This document shows positions 56,084-64,000 of a DNA stretch of 64,000 bases, piece after piece. Under the pieces are notes generated by a model, which made no database searches, had not been told where the DNA came from, and saw nothing but the letters and a program-made list of their open reading frames with translations. The stretch comes from CAVWXT01 sp963759115 (GTDB taxonomy: Bacteria; Planctomycetota; Planctomycetia; Pirellulales; Thermoguttaceae). Location of the stretch: positions 2,046,001 to 2,110,000 of the forward strand of contig CAVWXT010000005.1 of assembly GCA_963759115.1 (NCBI GenBank), in the 5' to 3' direction. The stretch's first letter is position 1. Each line of letters opens with the position of its first letter. The translations under genes and the position numbers were made by a program.

Positions 56084-57283
56084 TCACATAGGCCGCCACG
56101 CGCGTAGTCGCGTCAGTTCGGCACATTGATAGCAACTCTGCCACACCAAGAGAGACTTTCCAGTTTTGGAAGGATTCTGCGCATCCAGCGCGAAGTCTCC
56201 GATCGTCTGAACCAAGTCTTGGCCGAGCTCGCCACGGAGGAGATCACATGGGTCGCTTCCGTTTGCCCAGGAATACTGGCCTTTCCGTTCCTCCAGGAGA
56301 GCCCTGAACGCTCCAAGAATTGGATACTTCAAGCCGGCCGGGATAACATATCGTGAGGTATCATCCAGGAAGTACAGTTGCTGGTCGTTCGAATCCGTAA
56401 CCGAGACACCGGTCAACTTTCCGAACTTGCCGCCAGACACGCCACCCCGATCGCCCCGCACCTTGTTGTACAGATTCGGTAGTTCACGGTGAATCGTGTC
56501 CCATAGGCGAAGGACATCTTTCGCGATCGGGTAGATCGGCTCGAAGTCCTTTGCGTGCTCCGAGAAGTGCTTGAGGCAGGCTGCCTTGCTCCGGTAGGAG
56601 TTGATGGGATGCGAAGCTCTCGAGAAATTTCGCATGTCCATTGTGATCAAGTAAGAAATGATCTCGCGGACTGAGATAGGTTTCGGCTCTCCGTTGGATG
56701 ACATCTCATATTCCTTGTAAGCGATTAACTCGGAATACGGCATGCCGTCAAGCACAGCCTTGATCTTTTCAAACTCCCCGGCCAAGTTCATCAGGCTTTC
56801 ATCGCGGACTTGGTTTGAACTGTTGCGAGCATCTACGAGCTTCACGAGTTCCAGCGGGTCGAATCCTTCGATAATCTCGATCTTCACATATTGCTTCTCG
56901 CCGGTTGCAAGGGAGTTCCTGTTTCGTTTAATGATCTCATACGTGTGGCCTCCGTCCAACAGTCCGTGCAATTCCGGGTCCGTAAGCGTCAATTGTGCAG
57001 TGCCCGCCACATTATCGAACCTTGCCTCGGCAACCGATATGACGAGGCCGCGGTTCAAGAAAAGGAACATGTCGATGTTTTCCAAAAAACTCTGACAGAT
57101 TTCGCGGGTGAGCGAACCCGTCAGTTTTGGATCCCTCACGTTGATCTGCCGCCACTGGCTCAGGTCAGGCAGGTTAGAGACGTCCACAACGGCCAAGTAA
57201 TTCCTGTAGCCGGGACGTTTATCGAAAGGAGTCTCAATGCGCCGGAAAGAGAAAACTGGAATCTTCAGCGCAATGCGAGTCAT
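56084..57283 (-). CDS. AIPR-family (abortive infection phage resistance) protein
   Basis: 399 residues from MTRIALKIPVFSFRRIETPF. Conserved AIPR stations are visible: MFLFLNRGLVISV (NNG position), LHGLLDGGHTYEIIKRN (NGQQT position, reading DGGHT), VKIEIIEGFDPLE and LVDARNSSNQVRDESLMNL (N-Q motif). AIPR proteins are found in phage-defence loci, usually as the effector or main gene; the mechanism is not settled. The frame is intact. Its A/T-richer codon use differs from neighbours, which suggests transfer. It forms a two-gene run with the 86-residue protein. Confidence 0.8.
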   Translation of the reverse strand: MTRIALKIPVFSFRRIETPFDKRPGYRNYLAVVDVSNLPDLSQWRQINVRDPKLTGSLTREICQSFLENIDMFLFLNRGLVISVAEARFDNVAGTAQLTLTDPELHGLLDGGHTYEIIKRNRNSLATGEKQYVKIEIIEGFDPLELVKLVDARNSSNQVRDESLMNLAGEFEKIKAVLDGMPYSELIAYKEYEMSSNGEPKPISVREIISYLITMDMRNFSRASHPINSYRSKAACLKHFSEHAKDFEPIYPIAKDVLRLWDTIHRELPNLYNKVRGDRGGVSGGKFGKLTGVSVTDSNDQQLYFLDDTSRYVIPAGLKYPILGAFRALLEERKGQYSWANGSDPCDLLRGELGQDLVQTIGDFALDAQNPSKTGKSLLVWQSCYQCAELTRLRAWRPM

Positions 57284-57579
57284 GTTCTGGTCCTGCAAGA
57301 GAGGCTCTGTGCGGGATCGCCGAGGGTCCAATCTGCGGCATGTTCTGGCCATTATCGCAGAATTCGCGACACAGTCAAGGGCCAAGTCGGGCAATTCACC
57401 CCCCCTCTGGCGAAAACAAACCAAATCCCCACCCCTGACCCCACTTCCTCCATTCCCCCCAAGAAAACTCCGAACCATCCGCGGGCTGGCAACGTATGGG
57501 GTATGATTACGTCTAGGGGCGCGATGCGCTCGCCGATTCCCACGCCGCGACGGCACTCCCTTTCCCGGCTATTTTCCCG

Positions 57580-58278
57580 ATGTTGCACCTGAAGGACCTC
57601 AAGAAATCGTTCCGACAGCCGGACGGCACCGAGTTGCCGGTGCTGGATATTCCCGACTTTCGGTTGGCGGCGGGCGAACAGGCGGTCTTGGTTGGCCACA
57701 GCGGCTGCGGCAAGACAACGTTGCTGCACGTTATCGCCGGAATCAGCCGGCCCGACGCCGGCAAGGTGCGGATCGACGACTGGGACATCAACTTGATGCC
57801 GGAGAGCGAGTGCGACCGTTTTCGGGCGGAGCGGATCGGCTACGTATTCCAGACGTTCAATCTGTTGGCCGGTTTCACGGCCTTGGAGAACGTGCTGCTG
57901 TCGATGCGTTTTGCGAGGGGACGGCCCGACAAGGCCCGCGCCCGACATTTGCTCGACCGCGTGGGGCTCAGCCACCGCGTCACCCATCGCCCGGCGCAGC
58001 TTTCGGTGGGCGAACAGCAGCGCGTGGCGGTGGCGCGGGCCCTCGCCAACAAGCCTCGGCTGCTGCTGGCCGACGAACCGACCGCCAACGTCGATGCCGG
58101 CCATCAGCAGCAAATCCTCGATCTGGTGCGCGAGACGTGCCAAGAAGAGAACGTGGCCCTGATCCTGGTGACGCACTCCCGCGAGGTGGCTACCCAGTTC
58201 TCGCGCGTTGACCATTTGGATGAATTCAACCTGGTGGCGAGCCGACTGAAGGGTTCCGAGGTCGCGAAAACATCATGA
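57580..58278 (+). CDS. ABC transporter ATP-binding protein, LolD/MacB type
   Basis: 232 residues. Walker A GHSGCGKTTLLH, Q-loop YVFQTFNLLAGFTALENV, signature LSVGEQQRVAVARAL, Walker B RLLLADEPTANVD and H-loop VTHSRE. It powers the adjacent FtsX-fold permease, whose start codon overlaps its stop by 4 bp. These mechanotransmission-type transporters move lipoproteins, peptides or ligands rather than classic import substrates. Confidence 0.92.
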   Translation: MLHLKDLKKSFRQPDGTELPVLDIPDFRLAAGEQAVLVGHSGCGKTTLLHVIAGISRPDAGKVRIDDWDINLMPESECDRFRAERIGYVFQTFNLLAGFTALENVLLSMRFARGRPDKARARHLLDRVGLSHRVTHRPAQLSVGEQQRVAVARALANKPRLLLADEPTANVDAGHQQQILDLVRETCQEENVALILVTHSREVATQFSRVDHLDEFNLVASRLKGSEVAKTS

Positions 58279-59537
58279 GTCTTTGGAAAGTTGCCTGGCG
58301 AAGCATTCGGCAGCGGGCCCTGGTTTCCGCGTTGACGATCACGTCGATGGGCCTGGGCGTCGCGCTCGTCGTGGCCGTGTTGGTCGTCTACGGCGTAGTC
58401 TCCCAGTCGTTCCACCGCGGCGGTGAAGGCTACGACCTGATTATCGGCGCCAAGGGCGGCAAAGAGCAACTGGTCTTGAACACGGTCTTCTACCTCAGCC
58501 AGCCGATCGGCAACATCCCCTACAGCTTCTACGAGGAGTTGACCGAGGGGGAAAAATTCGCCGCCGACGTGGAGGTGGCCATTCCCGTTTGCATGGGCCA
58601 CAAGTACCAAGGCTTCCAAGTGGTCGGCACCGTGCCCGAGATGTTCACCGATCTGACGTACCGCGGCGATCAAACCTATGAGTTCGCTCAAGGCGAGAAC
58701 TTCAAGGCGGAGAACCACTTTGACGCCGTGATGGGGGCTGTGGCTGCTCGGAGGACCAGTCTTCAGATCGGCGAGAAGTTTCGGGCGGTCCACGGAGGCG
58801 AAGGCGGACGCACCCACGAGGAACAATTCCACGTCGTGGGAATCCTTGCTCCGACCGGCACGCCCGTCGATAGGGCCATCTTCGTCAATATGGAGGGTTT
58901 CAACGAAAGCCATCACCATGAAGCAGTCGCCGCGCACGGAGAACATGAAGAACACGCCGCGGACCATGACGACGAAAAGCAGGTCACTGCCGTGCTGGTG
59001 TGCATCCGGCAGCGGAGGGCCGTGCAGGGACGGACCGACGTCGTGGCCAAGCTCATTAACGACGGCAAAGTGGCCCAAGCCGTCGTGCCCGTCCGGGTCA
59101 TTACCGACCTGTTCGAGGGCATCGTGGGCAAGCTCCAGTGGATTCTGCTGGGCATGGCCGTGCTGACCGTGATCGAGGCCGGCATCGGCATCATGGTCAG
59201 CATCTACAACTCGATGAGCGATCGGCGGCACGAGATCGCCGTCATGCGGGCGCTGGGGGCCAGCCGGTTTACGGTAATGGTCATCATCTTGATGGAGTCG
59301 ATCCTGTTGTCGCTGATGGGCGGCGCGATGGGCTTGCTGCTCGGACACGGAACGACCTGGGTGTTGTCGCCGTGGATCGTCGACTGGACGGGCGTGGTGG
59401 TCGGGTTGATGCAGCTCCAGTGGATGGAGTTGATCCTCGTCCCCGGCCTGATCGTGCTGGCCTCGGCCGTAGGTTATCTGCCGGCAATGGCGGCTTATCG
59501 CACCGACGTGGCCAAGTCGCTGATTACCACGCCGTAG
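58275..59537 (+). CDS. MacB/FtsX-type ABC permease with His-rich periplasmic loop
   Basis: 420 residues: an N-terminal helix (ALTITSMGLGVALVVAVLVV), a large periplasmic domain and three C-terminal helices (LQWILLGMAVLTVIEAGIGI; VMVIILMESILLSLMGGAMG; LILVPGLIVLASAVGYLPAM). The loop at about residues 212-237 reads NESHHHEAVAAHGEHEEHAA then DHDD, a likely metal-binding patch. A DUF3299 gene follows. In other bacteria similar ABC/DUF3299 clusters are linked to metal handling, so zinc or copper is a reasonable guess. Confidence 0.88.
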   Translation: MSLWKVAWRSIRQRALVSALTITSMGLGVALVVAVLVVYGVVSQSFHRGGEGYDLIIGAKGGKEQLVLNTVFYLSQPIGNIPYSFYEELTEGEKFAADVEVAIPVCMGHKYQGFQVVGTVPEMFTDLTYRGDQTYEFAQGENFKAENHFDAVMGAVAARRTSLQIGEKFRAVHGGEGGRTHEEQFHVVGILAPTGTPVDRAIFVNMEGFNESHHHEAVAAHGEHEEHAADHDDEKQVTAVLVCIRQRRAVQGRTDVVAKLINDGKVAQAVVPVRVITDLFEGIVGKLQWILLGMAVLTVIEAGIGIMVSIYNSMSDRRHEIAVMRALGASRFTVMVIILMESILLSLMGGAMGLLLGHGTTWVLSPWIVDWTGVVVGLMQLQWMELILVPGLIVLASAVGYLPAMAAYRTDVAKSLITTP

Positions 59538-59676
59538 CGGGGTGGACTGGGCGGGGTAACCGGGATAGAAGATAAGTAAGGGAAGTGAATTCCGATTGCG
59601 TCGGTTGCCGTAGCACCGACTCCGGAACCAGACCTGTGTGGCGCGATCACCAAATAAACGCGATCAGGAGCAATCT

Positions 59677-60504
59677 ATGCCCGTGATTAGCATGGCTTGC
59701 CCAAAATGTGGGAAACAAGCGACCGAGTACGCTGAAAACAAATGGCAATGTCTGCATTGCGGGAGGAAGTTTCTCTACGAGGAATCCAAAGCGCCCATTA
59801 TAATCACGTCCGCTGCGCCCGCGTACCTGCCCTCTCCGGAGTCTTCCTCTGGCGCTGATTCCCTATCAATCGCCTCCCAAACGCCAGCGATGCGGTATCG
59901 GGCGCTTTGCCCGCCTGCCGTGGCCAGCGTGGCGCTGGGCGCATTGTCGATCACGACGGCTCTGCATTGGGCATTGGCGGCAATTCCGTTGGCGGGAATT
60001 GTGTTGGGGTGGCAGGCAAGAAAACGGATTCGCCGGGCGCCCGACGAATGGACGGGCCTGAGACTGGCCCAAGTCGGCATGGGACTTTCGGTCGGCCTCT
60101 GGGTGGTGGGATACGGCTGGCTGTTGTTTGCCGGCGCCAAGGAAGTGCCGTTCGGCTATTCCCGGGTCACGTACGAGATGCTTCAGCCCGATCCCAACAT
60201 GCCCACGGCGCTGATTCCGCCGTCGGCCACGGACATGAACGACAAGAAGGTGTACATTAAGGGTTATATGCAACCCCGCCGGAAGCAGTCGGGGATCAAG
60301 GAGTTTATTCTTTGCCCCAACAACGGCGATTGTCCGTTCTGCATTCCCAATCCGCTGCCGACGGAGAAGATCCGCGTCGTACTTCAGGGGGACATGGAGA
60401 CCGTCTATACCAACCGCTTGATCGGCGTGGCCGGCAAGTTCCAGGTCAATCCTGGCGACTCCAGCGGAGTCCCTTACGGCCTGGACGCGGACTATCTCCG
60501 CTGA
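59677..60504 (+). CDS. Zinc-ribbon membrane protein with DUF3299-like domain
   Basis: 275 residues from MPVISMACPKCGKQATEYAE. An N-terminal zinc ribbon (CPKCGKQ ... CLHCGRKF) is followed by a linker and two helices (VASVALGALSITTALHWALA; VGMGLSVGLWVVGYGWLLFA). The DUF3299-like domain (KKVYIKGYMQPRRKQSGIKE; FILCPNNGDCPFCIPNPLPT) comes last. The CPFC-type cysteines may bind metal or be redox-active. Same strand, 140 bp after the His-rich permease. Confidence 0.75.
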   Translation: MPVISMACPKCGKQATEYAENKWQCLHCGRKFLYEESKAPIIITSAAPAYLPSPESSSGADSLSIASQTPAMRYRALCPPAVASVALGALSITTALHWALAAIPLAGIVLGWQARKRIRRAPDEWTGLRLAQVGMGLSVGLWVVGYGWLLFAGAKEVPFGYSRVTYEMLQPDPNMPTALIPPSATDMNDKKVYIKGYMQPRRKQSGIKEFILCPNNGDCPFCIPNPLPTEKIRVVLQGDMETVYTNRLIGVAGKFQVNPGDSSGVPYGLDADYLR

Positions 60505-60565
60505 CCGCTCGTACGTCGCCGTTTCTCTTCCGGCGGTCCGGCGTTTCGGGTAAACTCAAGAGACT

Positions 60566-61309
60566 ATGCCCGATTACGTCGTTCGTTATGGCGCCATGCG
60601 GTTCCTGGGAGTGTTTTCGGCCGGCGCCGACCGGTCGTTTCATCGCGGGACGAGGGTGGTCGCACGGACCGACCGCGGCCTGGAAGCCGGCGAGGTGCTT
60701 TGCGAAGCCACGCCCGAAGTGCTGGGCCGCTTGAAGGATCCCAGTGCCGGTCAGATCTTCCGCGAGATGACTCCCGAGGATCGCAACGAGCTCTCCCGCC
60801 TGCGGCAACAGTCCCGGGGGGAACTCGACGTCTGCCAGCAGCACATTGAGCGGCTGGCCTTGGCAATGCAACTGGTCGACGTGGAGCACATCTTTGGGGG
60901 CGAGCGGATCGTGATCTACTACCTGGCCGAGAGCCGGGTGGATTTCCGCGAACTGGTGAGGTTGCTGGCCGGCGAGTTCCAGACGCGCATCGAGATGCGC
61001 CAAATCGGCGTCCGCGACGAAGCCAAGCTGCTGGCCGACTACGGCGATTGCGGTTGCGCGGTCTGCTGCAATACGCACCTGGTGCAGATGCCGCCGGTCT
61101 CCATGCGGATGGCGAAACTCCAGAAGGCCACGCTCGACCCGACGAAGATTTCCGGCCGTTGCGGGCGGCTGAAGTGCTGCCTCCGCTACGAGTACGAGAC
61201 CTACGAGCAGGCGCAGGACGAGCAGAAAGGAGCGGCCCCCGTCGAACCGCCTGCCGGCAGCGACGAAACGCCCATCGCCAACGGGGAGAATTCAACCCAG
61301 GAAGCCTAG
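60566..61309 (+). CDS. ricT: PSP1/RicT-family protein
   Basis: 247 residues. The PSP1 domain (YVVRYGAMRFLGVFSAGADR ... RGTRVVARTDRGLEAGEVL) and the Cys cluster CGCAVCCN plus GRCGRLKCCLRYE are as in Bacillus YaaT/RicT. There it is part of the Fe-S-containing complex that supports RNase Y mRNA processing. Adjacent to a Minf_1886 gene, a common planctomycete arrangement. Confidence 0.85.
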   Translation: MPDYVVRYGAMRFLGVFSAGADRSFHRGTRVVARTDRGLEAGEVLCEATPEVLGRLKDPSAGQIFREMTPEDRNELSRLRQQSRGELDVCQQHIERLALAMQLVDVEHIFGGERIVIYYLAESRVDFRELVRLLAGEFQTRIEMRQIGVRDEAKLLADYGDCGCAVCCNTHLVQMPPVSMRMAKLQKATLDPTKISGRCGRLKCCLRYEYETYEQAQDEQKGAAPVEPPAGSDETPIANGENSTQEA

Positions 61310-61425
61310 CGCAACGACCGGGAGTTTCGGAGATCGGGAGCCGTATTCAACGACTGAAAGAATGTTATCGCCGGCCCCCACACCCCGAACTCTACCCCCA
61401 ACACGCGTCCCCTGAACCCTGAACC

Positions 61426-61866
61426 ATGCTCGACCCGGCCCATTCGATCGCCAAACTCCTCCGCGAGGATCAACGCTACACGCTCGATGCGTACGTGTTC
61501 ATCTTCGAGGCGCTTCAATATGCGCAGAATGAGTTGGGGATGGGCGCGGAGGGCCCGAGCGAGCCGGCTCCGGAAAGAGAGGAGCCATCGCCCGAACGCC
61601 ACGTCACCGGCCAGGAGCTTTGCGAGGCCATTCGCCGTTACGCCTTGGAACAGTACGGCTACATGGCCAAAACGGTGCTGAACCGGTGGGGCATCCACGG
61701 CACGAGCGACTTTGGCGAGATCGTCTTCAACATGATCCGCATCGGGCACATGCGCAAGACTCCGTCGGACGCCCGCGTCGATTTCGACAACCTCTACGAC
61801 TTCGAGACGGCCTTCCGGCAGGACTTCAAGATCACGCCGCCCGGCCGAACTTCCACCTCTGGTTAG
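61426..61866 (+). CDS. Minf_1886-family protein
   Basis: 146 residues. The family pattern is clear: LREDQRYTLDAYVFIFEALQ, RHVTGQELCEAIRRYALEQY, TVLNRWGIHGTSDFGEIVFN. The function is unknown; it is widespread in the PVC superphylum. It probably shares a transcript with ricT (117 bp gap). Confidence 0.88.
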   Translation: MLDPAHSIAKLLREDQRYTLDAYVFIFEALQYAQNELGMGAEGPSEPAPEREEPSPERHVTGQELCEAIRRYALEQYGYMAKTVLNRWGIHGTSDFGEIVFNMIRIGHMRKTPSDARVDFDNLYDFETAFRQDFKITPPGRTSTSG

Positions 61867-61952
61867 AGGCGGGAGCGGTTCGCCGGAAACCGGTCCTGGC
61901 CCCCAACGGGTTCAGGTGAGAAGCCGAAGATTATCAATGATGTAGACCGGGA

Positions 61953-62087
61953 ATGGTCCAGACCATGAACTCCCACAGCCCGCCGTCTGCCGAATCGTCT
62001 CGTGGGCGCCGCTGGCTTCTCGTGGCCGCGGTCATTCTGGAGGCAGCTTGGATGATGCTTCTGGCCGCCCTGGCAATCCTGAGGTAA
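61953..62087 (+). CDS. Small single-helix membrane protein
   Basis: 44 residues: MVQTMNSHSPPSAESSRGRR then a hydrophobic helix WLLVAAVILEAAWMMLLAAL. Too short for a domain call; the shape suggests a real membrane peptide. Met at 61965 is an alternative start. Confidence 0.45.
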   Translation: MVQTMNSHSPPSAESSRGRRWLLVAAVILEAAWMMLLAALAILR

Positions 62088-62130
62088 GCGGCCGCAGGTC
62101 AGGGCCGATCAATTCTCAAGGAAAAGGTTG

Positions 62131-62916
62131 ATAGGGGTAGGGAAGGCCGGTTAAGTTCCCGGCCTCCCCTCCCTCCGAACCGGACTGGCGGATTTCCCGC
62201 ATCCGGCTCTCCGGTTAGTGGTGTTACCTCGTAGAGGATTGGTGAACCGAGCGCGGGAAGGAAACAAGGTTCCTTCTCGGGATCGGCAGAAGCGAAAGGC
62301 CCTGACCTTCACGGGAAGGCCACCAACATGCAACATCGACGGTGCGGCCAATCTGAGCCAAGTTACGTGTGCCTGACGCAGTCCGTCGTGGCTAGTCGTT
62401 GCCGACACTCGCGGTACGGTGTGGTTTTGGCCGTGCGTCATGTTTCATCCACTTTCCTGCGTCCCTTTGCTCGACGGGCATTGCCCCGCTTCCTCGCTCG
62501 TATGGACGCTCTGACTCCTGGGCGGTCGATTCTTCGTATCCTTATCAGGGACAATGAACTTCGTCCTTGTACCCGCCCAGGTCTCCTTGCTTCATGTATC
62601 AAACCTTCCGACCGTTCCGCCTCCAACCACCTGTTGCCGCCTCTGGGGCTTGGTTTGGTTTCCCCCCGGAGCTTACCGCGCGGTCTGCCGACCGCATCCC
62701 TTGCGAGGACCACAGCGTCACTTGGGCTTCGCCTTTTCCTAGCAGGCTCGCCACGACAACCGGCCGAATCGAGTTCGTCATCCTGCGGACCAGCCGTTCA
62801 CCTTCAGTTGCTCTCCACCCCCTCTCACGAGGACGCAGTTACTTTCGGTTACGAAGTTCAAACCCAATTTCGACAAGGACTTGCACCTTGCTGATTCGAT
62901 ACACTCACAAGCGCAC
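62131..62916 (-). ncRNA. ORF-less group II intron
   Basis: Read on the minus strand. The 5' end GTGCGC (62916) is followed by the conserved GGTGCAAGTCC. Near the 3' end is a 33-nt domain V (62209-62177; GAGCCGGATGCGG-GAAA-TCCGC...TCCGGTTC) with the AGC triad and a GNRA loop. A domain VI-like stem (GGGAGGCCGGGAACTTAACC) and the end CCCCTAT complete it. The length of 786 nt leaves no room for a reverse transcriptase, and no RT motif is seen in any frame. It would need a maturase in trans to splice or move. A 14-bp stem-loop lies directly at its 5' junction. Confidence 0.75.
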
Positions 62917-62976
62917 TAGGAGGCGACTCCAGTCGCCGAAACGTCTGACTCCAGCGGCGACAGGAGTCGCCTCCTA
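62917..62976. repeat. Stem-loop abutting the group II intron
   Basis: TAGGAGGCGACTCC pairs with GGAGTCGCCTCCTA (62917-62930, 62963-62976); an inner GTCGCC/GGCGAC pair extends the stem. The intron's first base is adjacent to it, so on the minus strand the hairpin forms the 5' exon end. Confidence 0.85.
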
Positions 62977-63033
62977 CAGTGAAAAACTGATCCGCCCTGG
63001 GCCGCTGGTCGAGCTTCTTTGACCCTCGCTACG

Positions 63034-63042
63034 TGGTATACT
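63034..63042 (+). promoter_or_regulatory. Extended -10 promoter (TGGTATACT) for the nucleotidyltransferase gene
   Basis: TG-G-TATACT, 31 bp before the ATG at 63074. The same 10-mer GTGGTATACT precedes the gene at 25660. Confidence 0.45.
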
Positions 63043-63073
63043 AACGGGTGGTGGGAAAGTCGGAGCGACATCG

Positions 63074-63664
63074 ATGTACCACACGTCCTATGGGGATGTC
63101 TCCTGGGAAAGGATGGAACGGGCCGTGGAGAAGGTTCGCCAGCGGTTGTTGCGGGCGGCGTCGGCACTGGGCCAGGCTGGCGTTCCCTACGCGGTTGTGG
63201 GGGGGAATGCCGTGGCGGCTTGGGTTTCGCGCGTGGATGAGGCGGCGGTGCGCAATACCCAAGACGTGGACATCTTGATCCGGCGGCAGGACCTGCCGGC
63301 CGCCGTCGAGGCCATGTCGAAGGCCGGATTCATTCACCGCCACGCGGCCGGAATCGACATGCTGCTGGACGGTCCAGCGGCCAAAGCCCGCGATGCCGTA
63401 CATCTGGTGTTTGCGGGAGAGAAAGTGCGGCCGGAGTACGTGCTGCCCGCCCCCGACGTTCAGGAAAGCGAAGAGACGGCCCACATTCGCGTTCTGTCGC
63501 TGGAATCGCTGGTGCGGATGAAACTCACGTCTTTCCGCGATAAGGACCGCACGCACCTCCGCGATTTCATCGAAGTTGGTCTGCTCGACGCGACATGGCC
63601 CCCGCGGTTCCCGCCCGAATTGGCCGCCCGGCTGCAAGACCTGCTCGATCATCCGGAAGGGTGA
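63074..63664 (+). CDS. Nucleotidyltransferase-fold protein (AbiEii-like group)
   Basis: 196 residues. The nucleotidyltransferase core is visible as YAVVGGNAVAAWVSRVD, then NTQDVDILIRR (paired acidic residues), and a late LESLVRMKLTSFRDKDRTHL with a conserved Lys. Relatives include AbiEii-type toxins and uncharacterised plant- and bacterium-wide proteins. No antitoxin is seen next to it. It may be a solitary enzyme. Confidence 0.7.
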   Translation: MYHTSYGDVSWERMERAVEKVRQRLLRAASALGQAGVPYAVVGGNAVAAWVSRVDEAAVRNTQDVDILIRRQDLPAAVEAMSKAGFIHRHAAGIDMLLDGPAAKARDAVHLVFAGEKVRPEYVLPAPDVQESEETAHIRVLSLESLVRMKLTSFRDKDRTHLRDFIEVGLLDATWPPRFPPELAARLQDLLDHPEG

Positions 63665-63860
63665 TCGACGACGGCGGCGCCATTCAGGTTCCGCTTTTCG
63701 GAACGAGCTGTCGACTGCCCGACACGGCCTCCCCGATCGCGACGAAAAGATTCTGGAAAAATTCTCGATATGGGTACTTGTCAGATTCTACGCAGCCGCT
63801 AAACTCTCGCTATCGTTGATTGTGGGTTTCTTACCCAATATTGAATCTGATCTGCGATGC
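63665..63860. other. Short intergenic stretch
   Basis: No gene seen. A small GGGTTTCTTACCC hairpin lies at about 63,825. Confidence 0.4.
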
Positions 63861-63889
63861 TTGCGGGAAATCATCCCAATTGCTAGAAT
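63861..63889 (+). promoter_or_regulatory. Sigma-70-type promoter before the last gene
   Basis: TTGCGG (63861-63866), a 17-bp spacer, TAGAAT (63884-63889), about 70 bp before the ATG at 63958. Confidence 0.45.
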
Positions 63890-63957
63890 AGGGCCGTCCC
63901 GAATGTCCTGTCCCCGTTCGAGAGCACGGAAACTCACCAGCCCCGGCAGTACCAGCC

Positions 63958-64000
63958 ATGCCCGGCACCCAAGAGTTCCTCCTCGGCGAGTTCCAGCGGA
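63958..64000 (+). CDS. Start of a gene cut by the window edge
   Basis: ATG 63958 opens MPGTQEFLLGEFQR and continues past the window. A promoter-like sequence precedes it. No assignment possible. Confidence 0.4.
   Translation, partial: MPGTQEFLLGEFQR

Noticed and set aside
49594..59537. MacA-like adaptor and MacB-like ABC pair as one efflux operon
   Set aside because: They are 7 kb apart on opposite strands with many unrelated genes between; functional pairing is only a possibility.
62151..62894. Protein-coding frames in the group II intron region on both strands
   Set aside because: They show no domain, are Arg/Ser/Pro-rich and overlap the conserved intron core; they are by-products of structured GC-rich RNA.

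Overview
The window looks like a chromosomal segment of a high-GC planctomycete, most likely Pirellulales-like. The evidence is a secreted peptidase with an N-terminal LEPLENRNLLS-type signature, a Minf_1886-family protein next to a PSP1/RicT protein, a Ser/Thr kinase with a planctomycete-style N-terminal region, many secreted proteins of unknown function, and a dense load of interspersed palindromes and insertion sequences. I see no rRNA, tRNA, CRISPR array or replication origin.

Layout. 1-2.9 kb: a broken IS66 transposase interrupted by an intact IS4 element. 2.9-7 kb (minus strand): a dynamin-like GTPase with a frameshift, directly downstream of a MntA/HepT toxin-antitoxin pair, then a ketoacyl-synthase homologue lacking its catalytic Cys. 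7-10 kb: transposase debris, two secreted proteins and a REP-associated (RAYT) transposase with inverted ends. 10-14.8 kb (plus): an NDP-forming acyl-CoA synthetase, an acyl carrier protein, NagB and a GlmU-like sugar nucleotidyltransferase, i.e. acyl and amino-sugar metabolism. 14.8-22.7 kb: a secreted zinc metalloprotease hit at its stop codon by an ISL3 element that itself carries an IS30, then a sulfotransferase with a repeated C-terminal domain, then an ISAzo13 element. 22.8-25.6 kb: TatA-like and DoxX proteins, a GH5 pseudogene split by a small ISL3-type MITE, and VapBC. 25.6-33.7 kb: a NuoF/HydB-like flavoprotein, membrane and hydrolase proteins, glycerate kinase with a Clp_N protein, and a DUF4258 pair. 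33.7-46.2 kb: large secreted proteins, a kinase-receiver fusion, a serine hydrolase, a C1-like and an S53-like peptidase. 46.5-52 kb: a NarL-type two-component pair, a MacA-like adaptor and CsrA. 52-62 kb: peroxiredoxin, DegT aminotransferase, DUF2283, a ligA fragment truncated at a second RAYT element, an AIPR abortive-infection gene with a small partner, a MacB-type ABC transporter with a His-rich loop next to a DUF3299 protein, RicT and Minf_1886. 62-64 kb: an apparently ORF-less group II intron, a nucleotidyltransferase and the start of one more gene.

About eighteen otherwise well-preserved genes or reading frames are broken by single-base frameshifts. This is too many and too evenly spread for ordinary decay, so base-level assembly error is a serious possibility; I annotate such genes across the shift and say so. 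The strongest leads for new biology are the AIPR two-gene module, the His-rich ABC/DUF3299 operon, the ORF-less group II intron beside a stem-loop, the ISL3-derived MITE, and palindromic repeats that have entered coding sequences and are translated.
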